Notes: generated from the sequence alone by a model not told the origin. A stretch of DNA of 64,000 nt from Sphingobacterium phlebotomi (GCF_008180195.1 NZ_VTAV01000007.1:122915-186914), one strand, 5' to 3'. Positions 19,317-28,543 are shown, counted from the stretch's first letter. Program-made: numbers and translations.

Positions 19317-20162
19317 ATGAAGAAACAAGATTATTTCATTTTATTGGCGTTTTTTGCTGCCATCTTCCTCGTACACGAGGGGTTTGCCCAAGAGAAAAAT
19401 ACGTATGTATATAAAACCGTTGACGAGAAAGAATTGAAGCTGGATGTATATCTGCCAGATGTCCCTGATCTACAGGTTAGACCGGTTATTGTTTTCTTCC
19501 ACGGAGGCGGATTCATTATCGGTTCCCGAAGCCTGCATAAATACCAGTGTACCTACTTTGCCCAACGAGGCATGGTGGCCGTTTCTGCGGACTATCGGTT
19601 ATTGTCTCGTGGAGCAGATCCAAAAACGGAGGTGCCTAAATGTATAATGGATGCGAAAAGCGCGGTTCGTTGGGTAAAGCAGCACGCGGAAAAATTTAAT
19701 ATTGATACGAATAAGCTGTTTCTGGCAGGTGCCTCCGCGGGCGGATTCTTAGCTACTGCGGCGACGCTTGTTCAGGACGTAAATGAAAATACCGATGATT
19801 TGCGCATCTCAATAGATGCGACTGCACTTGTACTCTTCAACCCTGCCTATACACCCGAAACGAGATATACACCCTCCATGCCTTCCATGGTCTCGAAAGA
19901 GAGTCCACCAGCTATTCTGTTCTATGGCGACCAAGATAGGTTCAAACTTGGTGGAGACAAATTTTTTAATTCGCTGCGACAGGAAAAGATCTCAGCGAGT
20001 CTATGGGTGGCACCAGGTGAAGATCATTCATTTTATAAATTAGAAGGTTGGAACGAAGCCACCTGTAATATGGCTTATAATTTTTTACTGGAGAACGAAT
20101 TTGTAACCGGGCACCTGGAAAATGATGTGCCTAGATTTGAATTGAAACGACAAGAAGAATGA
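19317..20162 (+). CDS. Secreted alpha/beta-hydrolase esterase
   Basis: A signal peptide (LLAFFAAIFLVHEGFAQ) and the pattern of small carboxylesterases are visible: oxyanion-hole HGGGF with His62, nucleophile Ser140 in GASAGG, an Asp in YGDQDRF, and a final His in GEDHSF. Such enzymes (BD-FAE/Aes type) remove acetyl or other acyl groups from sugars. Its stop codon overlaps the next frame, showing tight coupling with the sulfatase genes. A second, divergent copy lies at 24126-24962. Confidence 0.85.
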   Translation: MKKQDYFILLAFFAAIFLVHEGFAQEKNTYVYKTVDEKELKLDVYLPDVPDLQVRPVIVFFHGGGFIIGSRSLHKYQCTYFAQRGMVAVSADYRLLSRGADPKTEVPKCIMDAKSAVRWVKQHAEKFNIDTNKLFLAGASAGGFLATAATLVQDVNENTDDLRISIDATALVLFNPAYTPETRYTPSMPSMVSKESPPAILFYGDQDRFKLGGDKFFNSLRQEKISASLWVAPGEDHSFYKLEGWNEATCNMAYNFLLENEFVTGHLENDVPRFELKRQEE

Positions 20163-20200
20163 ATAAAAGATATATTTCGGTTGTACGATGGAGATTTTAT

Positions 20201-22078
20201 ATGAATCAATATTTAGCGATTTTGATCTGTATGTGTGCTGCTCATCTGGGGCAAGCACAACCGGAACAACGACCCCATATTTTGTGGATTACTATCGAAG
20301 ACACTTCGCCCCATTTTATTGGCTGCTACGGTAACGAGCAGGCGCGTACGCCGAATATGGATCGTTTGATGAAAGAAGGAGTGCGTTTTACAAATGCGTT
20401 TTCTACAAATACCGTTTGCTCGCCCAGCCGTACAACGCTGATTACAGGCGTTCGTACTTCTGAGGCAGGTACGGGGCATCATCGAAGTAAATACCCCGTG
20501 CCGGACTTTATGCATGGATTTCCATACTATTTGCAGGGAGCTGGTTATTACACAAGCAATAACTTTAAAACAGATTATAACGTAGCCGGAGATAAATCGT
20601 ATGTTGAAGATGCATGGAATGAAAGCAGTCAAGAAGCCGGGTGGTGGAATAGGAAACCGGGGCAGCCTTTCTTTGCTGTATTCAACTATATGGACAGTCA
20701 TCAGTCTCGAACAATGACGAGCAGCTATGAAAAATATACTAAGGACGTATTGAATGAACTACCTGCCGATCAGCAAATCAACGATACCGATTTTCCGATG
20801 CCTCCGTTTATGCGGGATAGCCCGGAAATGCGTAAGCAGTTTGCTAGGGTATATAACTCCCTGAAGCTAACGGATAATAAAATTGGTGATCTGTTAAGAC
20901 ACTTGGAAGACGACGGTTTGATGGATAGCACCATTATCTTCCTATTTAGCGATCATGGGGAAGGAATCCCAAAAGGAAAGACCAACGGCATGAACTTGGG
21001 ATACCGTGTGCCCTTTTCGATATGGTTTCCCCCCATGTACGAACATCTTTCCCCGTGGGGAACCGGAGTGGTAACAGATGAGCTGATCAGTTTCGAAGAT
21101 CTAGCACCCACTGTTATTGCCCTGGCATCGGGAATTGTTCCTGCCTATATGAAGGGACGTAAGCTCGTCGGCGAGCAGCGTACGGAACCCGTGTCTTTTC
21201 TTGAACTATCATCTGATAGGTCTGATAACGGTATAGATCTGGTTCGCAGCATTACTGACGGAAAATACGTATATTCTCGAAATTATATGCCATTCATGCC
21301 GCAATTGAGATATATTAATTATATGGAAATCAGTGAAATCAAACAGCAGATGCGAGGAGATTTAACCGCTGGAAAACTGAATAAACTACAACGGGAGCTA
21401 TTCGAACCCCGGCCGGCAGAGTTCCTCTTTGATACGCATGAGGATCCATGGGAACTACATAATTTAGCGGATGATCCACGATATCAAGACCAGCTGATAA
21501 AGATGCGGACGACATTGGAACAGGCGATATTGAAGTCGAAGGACGTTATGTTTCTGCCGGAGTACGAATTAGCAGAAATATCGAAATCGGGTACGGCGTA
21601 CGAATATCGTTTGGACGCTTCGCGTTATCCAATCGATATGATTTACGACGCGGCTAAATTTTCAGGCATGCGGGGACAGGATATCCTGGCTAAACAGGTC
21701 GAATTGCTGAGCCACGAGAATAAGATTGTTCGTTATTGGGCAGTGCTTGGATTACGGTCTCAGGAACAGCATCTGTTACACGCCTTTAGACCACAGTTAA
21801 TGGAATGTATGCAAGATGAATACCCTCCGGTTAAAGTTACAGCTGCTGCAATAGCTTATGACGTATTTGCTGACGGAACAGCAGCAGACATTCTCATAGA
21901 GGCGGCTTCGTCGACTAATCCGTATCTGGCATTAATGGCTTTTAATTATCTGTTGTACATAGCCGATCCACAGCCTTTTGTTGAATCGGTACAAATGATA
22001 AGCACGATGCCCGACCTTAATGAAAGCGTAGTCTGGGCATGCGAGGACTTTCTGACACGAATAAAAAATATGAACTGA
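20201..22078 (+). CDS. Type I sulfatase with C-terminal helical-repeat region
   Basis: The frame opens at 20159 over the stop of the esterase, but the ATG at 20201 has GGAG just upstream and begins a normal signal peptide (MNQYLAILICMCAAHLGQAQ), so I chose it. The formylglycine site is Cys73 in CSPSR, the Cys-type sulfatase signature, followed by TTLITG. Metal ligands are seen in WITIEDTSPHF and LFSDHGEG. Activity needs a formylglycine-generating enzyme, which is not in this window. After the sulfatase fold (to ~residue 490) come short helical repeats (LLSHENKIVRYWAVLGLRS, PPVKVTAAAIAYDVF) that look HEAT-like. Heparan N-sulfoglucosamine sulfohydrolases have a similar general shape; I do not assign a substrate. 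Confidence 0.88.
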   Translation: MNQYLAILICMCAAHLGQAQPEQRPHILWITIEDTSPHFIGCYGNEQARTPNMDRLMKEGVRFTNAFSTNTVCSPSRTTLITGVRTSEAGTGHHRSKYPVPDFMHGFPYYLQGAGYYTSNNFKTDYNVAGDKSYVEDAWNESSQEAGWWNRKPGQPFFAVFNYMDSHQSRTMTSSYEKYTKDVLNELPADQQINDTDFPMPPFMRDSPEMRKQFARVYNSLKLTDNKIGDLLRHLEDDGLMDSTIIFLFSDHGEGIPKGKTNGMNLGYRVPFSIWFPPMYEHLSPWGTGVVTDELISFEDLAPTVIALASGIVPAYMKGRKLVGEQRTEPVSFLELSSDRSDNGIDLVRSITDGKYVYSRNYMPFMPQLRYINYMEISEIKQQMRGDLTAGKLNKLQRELFEPRPAEFLFDTHEDPWELHNLADDPRYQDQLIKMRTTLEQAILKSKDVMFLPEYELAEISKSGTAYEYRLDASRYPIDMIYDAAKFSGMRGQDILAKQVELLSHENKIVRYWAVLGLRSQEQHLLHAFRPQLMECMQDEYPPVKVTAAAIAYDVFADGTAADILIEAASSTNPYLALMAFNYLLYIADPQPFVESVQMISTMPDLNESVVWACEDFLTRIKNMN

Positions 22079-22079
22079 T

Positions 22080-24113
22080 ATGAAGAAGATAATTGCGATG
22101 CTATTGCTTGCGACAGGAAATATTGGTCTGCTATGGGGGCAAGAAAAGCAGGTAGCCAAACCGAATATTATTTTTATCCTGATGGACGACATGGGATACG
22201 GCGATCTCGGTGTTTTCTTCCAGAAAATCAGGCAACAGCGAGCGGCCCGCAACGAGCCGTGGTTAGTCACACCAAATCTGGACAGAATGGCCGCCGAGGG
22301 AGCGATATTACCACAACACTATGCGGCAGCTCCAGTTTGTGCTCCCTCAAGAGCATCCATACTAACGGGCTTGAGTCAGGGACGGGCGAATGTTCGAGAT
22401 AACCAGTTTGACAAAGCGTTGGAAGACAATTATACCTTAGGTAATGTGCTTCAACAGGCTGGTTATCATACTGCAGCGATAGGGAAATGGGGTCTTCAGG
22501 GAGTAGGAGAAGCGCCCAATTGGCCTGCTCATCCCCTTAAACGAGGGTTTGATTACTACTTTGGTTACATGGCACATGTCGACGGACATGAACATTATCC
22601 CAAGGAAGGGGTGTACAAAGGACCCAAAAAAGTATGGGAAAACTACCGAGAAATCAGTGACGATCTCGATAAATGCTATACCGGAGACCTTTTTACAGCC
22701 GTCGCCAAACGTTATATTACAACGCATCAGCAAGAACAGCCCGATCAGCCATTTTTCATGTACCTAGCTTATGATACCCCCCATGCGGTACTTGAGCTTC
22801 CCACACAGGCGTATCCGGAGGGAAAAGGCCTGAAGGGCGGGGTGCAGTGGATGGGAACCCCGGGGAATATGATCAATACAGCTTCGGGAAAGGTAGACTC
22901 TTATCTGTACCCGCAGTATGCCCAAGAAACCTACGACCATGACAGCGACGCCACCACGCCGGAGGTGCCGTGGCCGGATGTCTATAAGCGATATGCCTCC
23001 ATTAACTATAGGATTGATGAGCAAATAGCCGATATCCTGCAATTGTTAACAGATCTTGAAATTGATGAACAGACATTGGTGGTATTTACATCGGACAATG
23101 GAACATCGATCGAATCTTATCTGGACGAACGATACGAAGCCGATTTCTTTCAAGGTTTCGGGCCGTTTGACGGGATTAAGCGGGATTTATATGAGGGAGG
23201 GCTCCGCGTCCCCACTATCGTCAGATGGCCTGGTAGCGTTGCTCCGAATACGGTGATAAATTCAGCTAGTATTTCCTACGATTGGCTGCCCACCTTTACG
23301 GATATTGCCGGTTTGCCGGCGCCCGTGCGTAGCGACGGTGTTTCTCTATTGCCTTCGCTAACACAACAAGGGGAACAAAAAGAAAGTTTGGTATATGCCG
23401 AATATTTTCACCCGGGTGTGATGCCTACTTATTCTTTATTTGCTCCTCAACACCGTGGCAAGCGACGTAATCAAATGCAGATGATACAAGTTGACGACTT
23501 GATCGGTGTACGGTATGATGTACAATCGGCAACCGATGATTTTGAAATATACGATGTCATCAATGATCCCCGTCAAACAAAAAATCTTGCACTTCAGAAA
23601 GCGGATATACAACAACGAATGAAAGATCGTGTATTGCAGTTGCGGGTATCAGATACGTCTGCCGCAAGACCATACGACGATGTTTTTATACCAGGGCTCC
23701 AAGGAATCGAAAGTAGGGTTAGTGAAACTCTGGACGTTAAGTTTTACGCTTTAAACACGACTTGGCTGCCACAAGTTGGCGGAATCGAGCCGACGGCTGT
23801 CACCTCCGTCAACAGATTGGATTTGGTACCTCAAGATACAGGTTTGGTGGTCGTCAGGGGCTATATATATGCGCCGACAGACGGAGCATACACCTTTTAT
23901 TTGTCTGGAGCTTCTCAAACTTTTGCGCGTATCCATGAGAGAACCTTGATTGACGCGGATTACCATACATCTGGTGAAGAAATGAAATCAACGTTGAAAT
24001 TGGCGTCGGGTTATCATCCAATCGAGATTTATTATCGAAACGTACGTGGAAATAGTCAGAAATTACAATTTGAATGGCGATACGAGGACGGCCCGCGAGA
24101 AAGTTGGAAATAA
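22080..24113 (+). CDS. Type I sulfatase with C-terminal PA14-like domain
   Basis: This is an exported sulfatase; a signal peptide (MLLLATGNIGLLWGQ) is followed by the metal-binding FILMDDMGYGDLG and the formylglycine site Cys87 in CAPSR (SILTG follows). VVFTSDNGT supplies further metal ligands. Residues ~555-677 resemble a PA14 carbohydrate-binding domain (VVRGYIYAPTDGAYTFYLSG, HPIEIYYRNVRGNSQKLQFEW), so the enzyme may dock on polymer. It begins one base after the previous sulfatase ends, so they are translationally linked. The two sulfatases are only distantly alike, which suggests two different sulfate positions. Confidence 0.9.
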   Translation: MKKIIAMLLLATGNIGLLWGQEKQVAKPNIIFILMDDMGYGDLGVFFQKIRQQRAARNEPWLVTPNLDRMAAEGAILPQHYAAAPVCAPSRASILTGLSQGRANVRDNQFDKALEDNYTLGNVLQQAGYHTAAIGKWGLQGVGEAPNWPAHPLKRGFDYYFGYMAHVDGHEHYPKEGVYKGPKKVWENYREISDDLDKCYTGDLFTAVAKRYITTHQQEQPDQPFFMYLAYDTPHAVLELPTQAYPEGKGLKGGVQWMGTPGNMINTASGKVDSYLYPQYAQETYDHDSDATTPEVPWPDVYKRYASINYRIDEQIADILQLLTDLEIDEQTLVVFTSDNGTSIESYLDERYEADFFQGFGPFDGIKRDLYEGGLRVPTIVRWPGSVAPNTVINSASISYDWLPTFTDIAGLPAPVRSDGVSLLPSLTQQGEQKESLVYAEYFHPGVMPTYSLFAPQHRGKRRNQMQMIQVDDLIGVRYDVQSATDDFEIYDVINDPRQTKNLALQKADIQQRMKDRVLQLRVSDTSAARPYDDVFIPGLQGIESRVSETLDVKFYALNTTWLPQVGGIEPTAVTSVNRLDLVPQDTGLVVVRGYIYAPTDGAYTFYLSGASQTFARIHERTLIDADYHTSGEEMKSTLKLASGYHPIEIYYRNVRGNSQKLQFEWRYEDGPRESWK

Positions 24114-24125
24114 TTATAATAGACG

Positions 24126-24962
24126 ATGAACAAAACTGTGTATATACTGTGTGTTAGCTTGTTAACGATGTTGAAGTCGTATGCGCAAAATGAACCCATA
24201 GAATTGGTGTATAAAGAAGTGGATACGGTGAGTTTGGCCATGAAGCTGTACTACCCCGAGGATTATGTAGAAGGAGAGCGTCGGCCGGCAATAATTTTAT
24301 TTTTTGGTGGAGGGTGGAATAAAGGGAGTATCAATCAGTTCCGAATGCAGGCCAAGTACTTTGCATCCAAAGGTATGTTGGCTGTAACGGCAGATTACCG
24401 GGTACGGACGCGACATGGGACGACACCCTTTGAATGTGTTAAAGACGCTCGCTCAGCTATTCGATACCTCCGTGAGCACGCGGATGAATTGGGCATAGAT
24501 ACTTCTCGCATTGCAGCGGGAGGCGGATCAGCGGGAGGTCATATTGCGGCAGCTGCAGACTTGACGTTTATTGATGAGATATCCGACAACCTGTCTGTTG
24601 ATCCACGACCTAATGCACTCGTGCTGTTTAACCCGGTATTCAATAATGGTCCTGATAACTATGGATATGATCGACTAAACGAACGATACATAGAGATTTC
24701 GCCCTTTCACCTTATTAGAAAGGGCGCCGCACCTGCTGTTGTCTTTCTCGGTACAGATGATAAGCTGATACCGATTAAGACAGCAAAAGAGTACCAAACT
24801 AAAATGCTCGAAGTTGGAAGCCGTTGTGATCTATTTCTGTACGAGGGGCAAGGGCACGGCTTTTTTAACTATAGTCCTAAAAAGAATTCGAAATATTATC
24901 AGCAGACTTTAGATGAATCGGTTAAATTTTTACTGTCCCTAGGCTTTATTAAACACGACTAA
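24126..24962 (+). CDS. Secreted alpha/beta-hydrolase esterase, second copy
   Basis: The protein has a short signal (LCVSLLTMLKSYAQ) and the same plan as the esterase at 19317: FFGGGWNKG in place of HGGGF, nucleophile Ser135 in GGGSAGGH, Asp in LGTDDKL, and the final His in GQGHGF. The altered oxyanion loop (FGGGW) differs from the first copy and may reflect a different ester. It is the last intact gene of the plus-strand PUL run; the next 460 bases are decayed sequence without a clear terminator. Confidence 0.85.
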   Translation: MNKTVYILCVSLLTMLKSYAQNEPIELVYKEVDTVSLAMKLYYPEDYVEGERRPAIILFFGGGWNKGSINQFRMQAKYFASKGMLAVTADYRVRTRHGTTPFECVKDARSAIRYLREHADELGIDTSRIAAGGGSAGGHIAAAADLTFIDEISDNLSVDPRPNALVLFNPVFNNGPDNYGYDRLNERYIEISPFHLIRKGAAPAVVFLGTDDKLIPIKTAKEYQTKMLEVGSRCDLFLYEGQGHGFFNYSPKKNSKYYQQTLDESVKFLLSLGFIKHD

Positions 24963-24982
24963 GAATATGGGTGCGTGAAATA

Positions 24983-25250
24983 ATGGTCGAGAAGGACCCT
25001 AAGGTCGTCAAAGAGCTCGAGCTGATTTTCAAGCTAGAGAAAGCAAAAAGCTGCTATTGACTTGAACTTCGACAGTGAAGATCAAACACATAATCAGAAC
25101 AGCCCCAGACCATTTTTCACTACTCCGAAAAAGAAAATCTCCACGGTGGGTAAAGCCGCAATCGATGAATCATACGGGGGATATATCGGATATATCTCTG
25201 ATCCTGATGGCCATTTATGGGAACTTGTGTATCCGCCACAACAAGCATAA
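24983..25250 (+). pseudogene. Glyoxalase/VOC-family gene remnant
   Basis: The last ~30 residues in the frame ending at 25250 read GGYIGYISDPDGHLWELVYPP, which is the conserved end of glyoxalase/bleomycin-resistance (VOC) proteins, where the Glu of LWELVY is a metal ligand. The rest of the ~120-residue domain is missing: upstream frames are short and interrupted, including a 25-residue reading at 24983. I read it as a decayed gene. The segment 25251-25428 beyond it holds nothing I recognise. Confidence 0.6.
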
Positions 25251-25428
25251 CCTTCCAAAAATGTTCTGCGTTAGGTTCAGTAAAAAAAATTGCGGAAGCA
25301 CTATGATGTTGCGATAAAAACCACGAACTGCTAACAGCCGTGACGGTAAACTGAAAAATAAATCAGACATGAAACTTTCAATGAAAAAGGAGGAGCTGGG
25401 TATAATAACCCTTTATTTTGAAGTCTAT

Positions 25429-26256
25429 TTAAACAGAATTTTTGTATTCGGTTAAATTGACACCCGACTGCTTTTTGAAAAATTTGTTCAGGTGGCTTCC
25501 ATCGTTGAAATTAAATTCATCGGCAACTTCGTTTATCCGCATGTCACTATATTTCAATCTGTTCCTGATAAGTCTTATTTTATATTTCGAAATGTAGTCC
25601 TGTAAAGTTTCACCGCATTGAGCTTTAAAGAAGCGTCCTAAATAGCTTTCCGAAATGTTGAACTGCTTACTGATCGTTATTGTCCTTAATCTTTCAGGCG
25701 TATAAATATTATCGTGAATATAATTGACAATATTTACGAAACGCTTGTCGAAGTTCTCTTGCAAGTCCGTTAACTGATAACAAGAAATACTTCTTGCCAC
25801 AACGACTAACAGGGCGTTGATCAAGTAGTTTTTTAATTCTTCATTGAACAGGTCAGATTTATCTATGCTCTGCAAAATTGTCTCTATCAACGATTTGACA
25901 ATCACTTTATCTGATCGAACAGTAAGTATATTTCCATTTATGTGTGTTGCATTGTTGAGGAGACATTCAAGATGGTTCAAGTTTTTCCAATCGTATTCGT
26001 TCAGATAGGAACGATTAAAGCGTATCAGCAGAAATTCAGTGGTCGTAACCACGTCAAACGTATGTATATCTTCGGGAGTTAAAAGAAATAGATCATCTGC
26101 TTGGTAACTGTTCCTATTTCCGTTAAATGTTTGGTATCCATTTCCAGAGATAACAAAAACTAACTGAAAGAAGCTGTAAACCCTATCCCGTATCGGACAT
26201 TCGTTTACTTTTTCATAAATGATCTCTACGGGAGTTTCTATATTTTCTTTTCTCAT
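25429..26256 (-). CDS. AraC-family transcriptional regulator
   Basis: The open frame extends far upstream on the minus strand, but that part is antisense to the oxidoreductase; the start at 26256 (MRKENIETPVEIIYEKV) gives a normal 275-residue regulator. Residues 1-150 form a cupin-like ligand-binding domain, and the last 100 residues contain two helix-turn-helix motifs (LRTITISKQFNISESYLGRFFKAQCGETLQ and MRINEVADEFNFNDGSHLNKFFKKQSG). It is divergent from the quinone-oxidoreductase-like gene at 26342, with 85 bases between starts, so it very likely controls that gene. Its own -7 box lies only 5 bases before its ATG. Confidence 0.9.
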   Translation of the reverse strand: MRKENIETPVEIIYEKVNECPIRDRVYSFFQLVFVISGNGYQTFNGNRNSYQADDLFLLTPEDIHTFDVVTTTEFLLIRFNRSYLNEYDWKNLNHLECLLNNATHINGNILTVRSDKVIVKSLIETILQSIDKSDLFNEELKNYLINALLVVVARSISCYQLTDLQENFDKRFVNIVNYIHDNIYTPERLRTITISKQFNISESYLGRFFKAQCGETLQDYISKYKIRLIRNRLKYSDMRINEVADEFNFNDGSHLNKFFKKQSGVNLTEYKNSV

Positions 26257-26261
26257 TGGTA

Positions 26262-26269
26262 CAAAAATA
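26262..26269 (-). promoter_or_regulatory. -7 box of the AraC regulator gene
   Basis: On the minus strand the bases read TATTTTTG, which fits the Bacteroidota -7 consensus TAnnTTTG. It lies 5 bases from the ATG at 26256, so the transcript would have almost no leader. I see no good TTG at -33. Confidence 0.45.
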
Positions 26270-26315
26270 CACAATAATAGAAAATATATACCGAACATAT
26301 TACTGTTTTCAGGTT

Positions 26316-26323
26316 TAAATTTG
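26316..26323 (+). promoter_or_regulatory. -7 box of the oxidoreductase gene
   Basis: TAAATTTG matches TAnnTTTG and lies 18 bases before the ATG at 26342. The space between this box and the divergent regulator's box is about 46 bases, enough for one AraC dimer site. Confidence 0.45.
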
Positions 26324-26341
26324 CATAAAAATAATTTGATA

Positions 26342-27289
26342 ATGAAAGCAATCGTATTAGAAAAGTTTGGCGGGGTTGAAAATCTCGAAGTACAGGAAGT
26401 CGCGAAACCAACGATCTCAAAAGATGAGATATTGGTAAAAGTAAAAGCGTTCAGTATTAATCCCGTTGATGTTAAGACAAGAAGCGGAGAAGCACTTGCC
26501 GATATCTTGAAAGGCGATACGCCAATTATTTTAGGTTGGGATATTTCGGGGACGATCGTAGAAGTTGGTAAAGAGGTTGATTTATTCCGTGTCAATGATG
26601 AAGTATTCGGAATGGTCAACTTTGTAGGGCACGGAAAGGCTTATGCGGAATACGTTGCTGTGCCTGCCGAGCAACTAACACGGAAACCCGACAACATCTC
26701 GCATGTAGAAGCTTCGGCAAGTCCATTGGTTGCGTTGACGGCTTGGCAGGCATTTACACATTTTGGAAAGTTAAGGCAAAACGACAAAATCCTTATTCAC
26801 GGAGCTTCGGGCGGTGTAGGGCATTTGGCTATACAGATAGCAAAGTATCTTGGAGCATACGTCATCGGCACTTCGTCTGCTAAGAACAGAGAATTTGTAT
26901 TGGAGCTCGGTGCAGACGAACATATTGATTATAAAACGGAACCGTTTGAAAAACGATTGAGCAATATTGATTTTGTTTTAGAAACCATAGGCTATGACAA
27001 TTTCAAAAAATCGGTTAGCGTGCTTCGGGAAGACGGCACGATTATCAATCTACCATCGGGTCTGACTGAAGAATATGAAAGAGAAGCAGAACGAAAAAAC
27101 TTAAATGCCTGTTACTTTATGGCGGTGTATTCAAGTGGAAGTGATATGAAAATCATTGCAGATCTATTGGAAAAAGGGATAATTAAACCACATATTTACA
27201 AAGTATATGATTTTAACCAAATTCGGGAAGCCCATCTGCAAGTCGAAACAGGAAGCACTAAAGGAAAAGTCGTGGTGGTGGTTTCTTAG
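26342..27289 (+). CDS. NADP-dependent quinone-oxidoreductase-like protein (MDR superfamily)
   Basis: The frame is open from 26219 but the ATG at 26342 gives the family's usual beginning (MKAIVLEKFGGVENLEV) and length (315 aa). It has the N-terminal GroES-like domain (SINPVDVKTRSGE, GWDISGTIVEVGKEVD) and a Rossmann domain with NADP motif ILIHGASGGVGHLAIQIAKYLGA. No structural zinc-binding cysteines are visible, as in the zinc-free QOR group. It probably reduces quinones or enals; induction by the divergent AraC regulator fits a stress or xenobiotic response. Confidence 0.9.
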   Translation: MKAIVLEKFGGVENLEVQEVAKPTISKDEILVKVKAFSINPVDVKTRSGEALADILKGDTPIILGWDISGTIVEVGKEVDLFRVNDEVFGMVNFVGHGKAYAEYVAVPAEQLTRKPDNISHVEASASPLVALTAWQAFTHFGKLRQNDKILIHGASGGVGHLAIQIAKYLGAYVIGTSSAKNREFVLELGADEHIDYKTEPFEKRLSNIDFVLETIGYDNFKKSVSVLREDGTIINLPSGLTEEYEREAERKNLNACYFMAVYSSGSDMKIIADLLEKGIIKPHIYKVYDFNQIREAHLQVETGSTKGKVVVVVS

Positions 27290-27350
27290 TTTATTTTGTG
27301 TTCTGCAAGAACGCTTTATGGGTAGTCCTATATGTGATTAATATAAGTTT

Positions 27351-27544
27351 TTCGATTACTGATAGTTCATAATGATATAACTGTTGTGGGTGATTATATC
27401 CGGTCTTGGAATGCGGACGAGAATATCAAAGGTATGCGCCATGGTATTCCCAAATCACAATACTCGCACGATGGACAGGTGAAGGGAAGTGAAAATTTTG
27501 TACAGCTGGTGAAGAATACGTACAGGGTATTACTCGGTCGCTGA
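27351..27544 (+). pseudogene. DUF2075-type ATPase gene fragment, C-terminal
   Basis: The frame ending at 27544 reads VVGDYIRSWN, then NIKGMRHGIPKSQYS, then NFVQLVKNTYRVLLGR. The end segment, VKNTYRVLL(S/T)RG in intact members, is a hallmark of DUF2075 P-loop helicase-like proteins. Only ~60 residues near the C-terminus remain; the Walker motifs are absent and an in-frame stop bounds the 5' side. I infer a gene lost by deletion. Confidence 0.55.
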
Positions 27545-27558
27545 ATGAAAGGCTTATT

Positions 27559-28509
27559 TTAGGGACTAGAAGACGGCGTCATATTTTCCCCCGCATATTT
27601 GTCAATAATGTGTTCTGTAGCCGCTTTCAGTGATCTACCATATTCTACCGGGTGATGTCCCGGATGGGTGAAAAACTCCACTTCATTATTGATTTTAGAG
27701 TACCAAACCTTTCCGACATCCTCATGGTTTAACGTGTCTGTATGCATAATTTTCTGAAAATGGAGTAACTTATTTTTGTCCAAACCAATAATCTGATAAG
27801 GTTGATCTTTATCCTGACAATCGATCTCCACATACCGTTCCCCATTCCAGCACATACAATCCGCAGGCGTAAATATATTATAAACAACAAACAACACCGT
27901 CACGATAGCCAAACCGGCTCCCGCGTACAACAGATTATTGTTTTTCGATCTTCCTTTGATTTCTATCGATTTTAGTGTGTCCTCTTTATATCCCTTATCT
28001 TCAACTTTTGCCTGTTCAATAACATTTGGTGTATGGTCTTCCTCCTCTGCACCATCTGTTGTGGGCGACTCTGCAAATGAATCTTCCGAGTCCGAACCTG
28101 ACACCAAAGAATTTTCTTCACCGTCATTCAAACGATCCGTGTATACACGTTCGGCCCAGTGCGAAGCCTTAAAGGGGCGAGGTTTGAAGTCAATCAAAAC
28201 TGCCAGCAACTTCACGATATTTTCGTCTGGTCTTTTTTGCGTATCACCATTTATAAAATTCCGTAGCGGACGCAGCTTGTCTAGATCAAAACTTTCAATA
28301 AGGTTGGCCAGATCCTTTGTGGCCCTTTCCCTATTAAAAAAATCCATAAAGACTTTTTCGTCGTCATGATTGAGATTTTCTAGGTAACGTTCCAAACACC
28401 AGGATCTAAGTTTTCCTGGAGAAGGAGATTCTCTACCGAAATGCAGTCGGTCTTCATTCTTTAAATCTAGGTAGGCGCTTCTCACCGCCGTTTGGAATTT
28501 TTCAAACAT
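27559..28509 (-). CDS. Membrane protein of unknown function, putative TTACGG-regulon member
   Basis: I do not recognise the family. The 316-residue protein has a predicted cytoplasmic N-terminal region of ~180 residues with a helical module (MFEKFQTAVRSAYLDLKNEDRLHFG, then LRPLRNFINGDTQKRPDENIVKLLAVLIDFKPRPF), an acidic low-complexity linker, one membrane helix (LLYAGAGLAIVTVLFVVYNIF, about 213-233), and a short outside domain with three cysteines (DCMCWNG, EIDCQ). The promoter carries the inverted repeat TTACGG-N4-CCGTAA and a -7 box 5 bases from the ATG. Possibly a one-pass anti-sigma-like or sensing protein; nothing proves this. Confidence 0.65.
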   Translation of the reverse strand: MFEKFQTAVRSAYLDLKNEDRLHFGRESPSPGKLRSWCLERYLENLNHDDEKVFMDFFNRERATKDLANLIESFDLDKLRPLRNFINGDTQKRPDENIVKLLAVLIDFKPRPFKASHWAERVYTDRLNDGEENSLVSGSDSEDSFAESPTTDGAEEEDHTPNVIEQAKVEDKGYKEDTLKSIEIKGRSKNNNLLYAGAGLAIVTVLFVVYNIFTPADCMCWNGERYVEIDCQDKDQPYQIIGLDKNKLLHFQKIMHTDTLNHEDVGKVWYSKINNEVEFFTHPGHHPVEYGRSLKAATEHIIDKYAGENMTPSSSP

Positions 28510-28514
28510 TCTTA

Positions 28515-28522
28515 CAAAAATA
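28515..28522 (-). promoter_or_regulatory. -7 box for the membrane-protein gene
   Basis: TATTTTTG on the minus strand fits TAnnTTTG. It is 5 bases from the ATG at 28509, and its first T is 29.5 bases from the centre of the inverted repeat at 28544-28559. No TTG is seen near -33, in line with an activator-dependent promoter. Confidence 0.5.
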
Positions 28523-28543
28523 TAGTAATTGGACTATCGGAAA

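Noticed and set aside
20213..20701. 162-residue minus-strand frame
   Set aside because: It is antisense to the sulfatase active-site region.
26219..26341. N-terminal extension of the quinone-oxidoreductase gene
   Set aside because: It overlaps the divergent regulator and its promoter; the family begins at the Met at 26342.
26257..26619. N-terminal extension of the AraC regulator to 396 residues
   Set aside because: The extension is antisense to the oxidoreductase and Ser/Thr rich; the 275-residue form is normal for the family.
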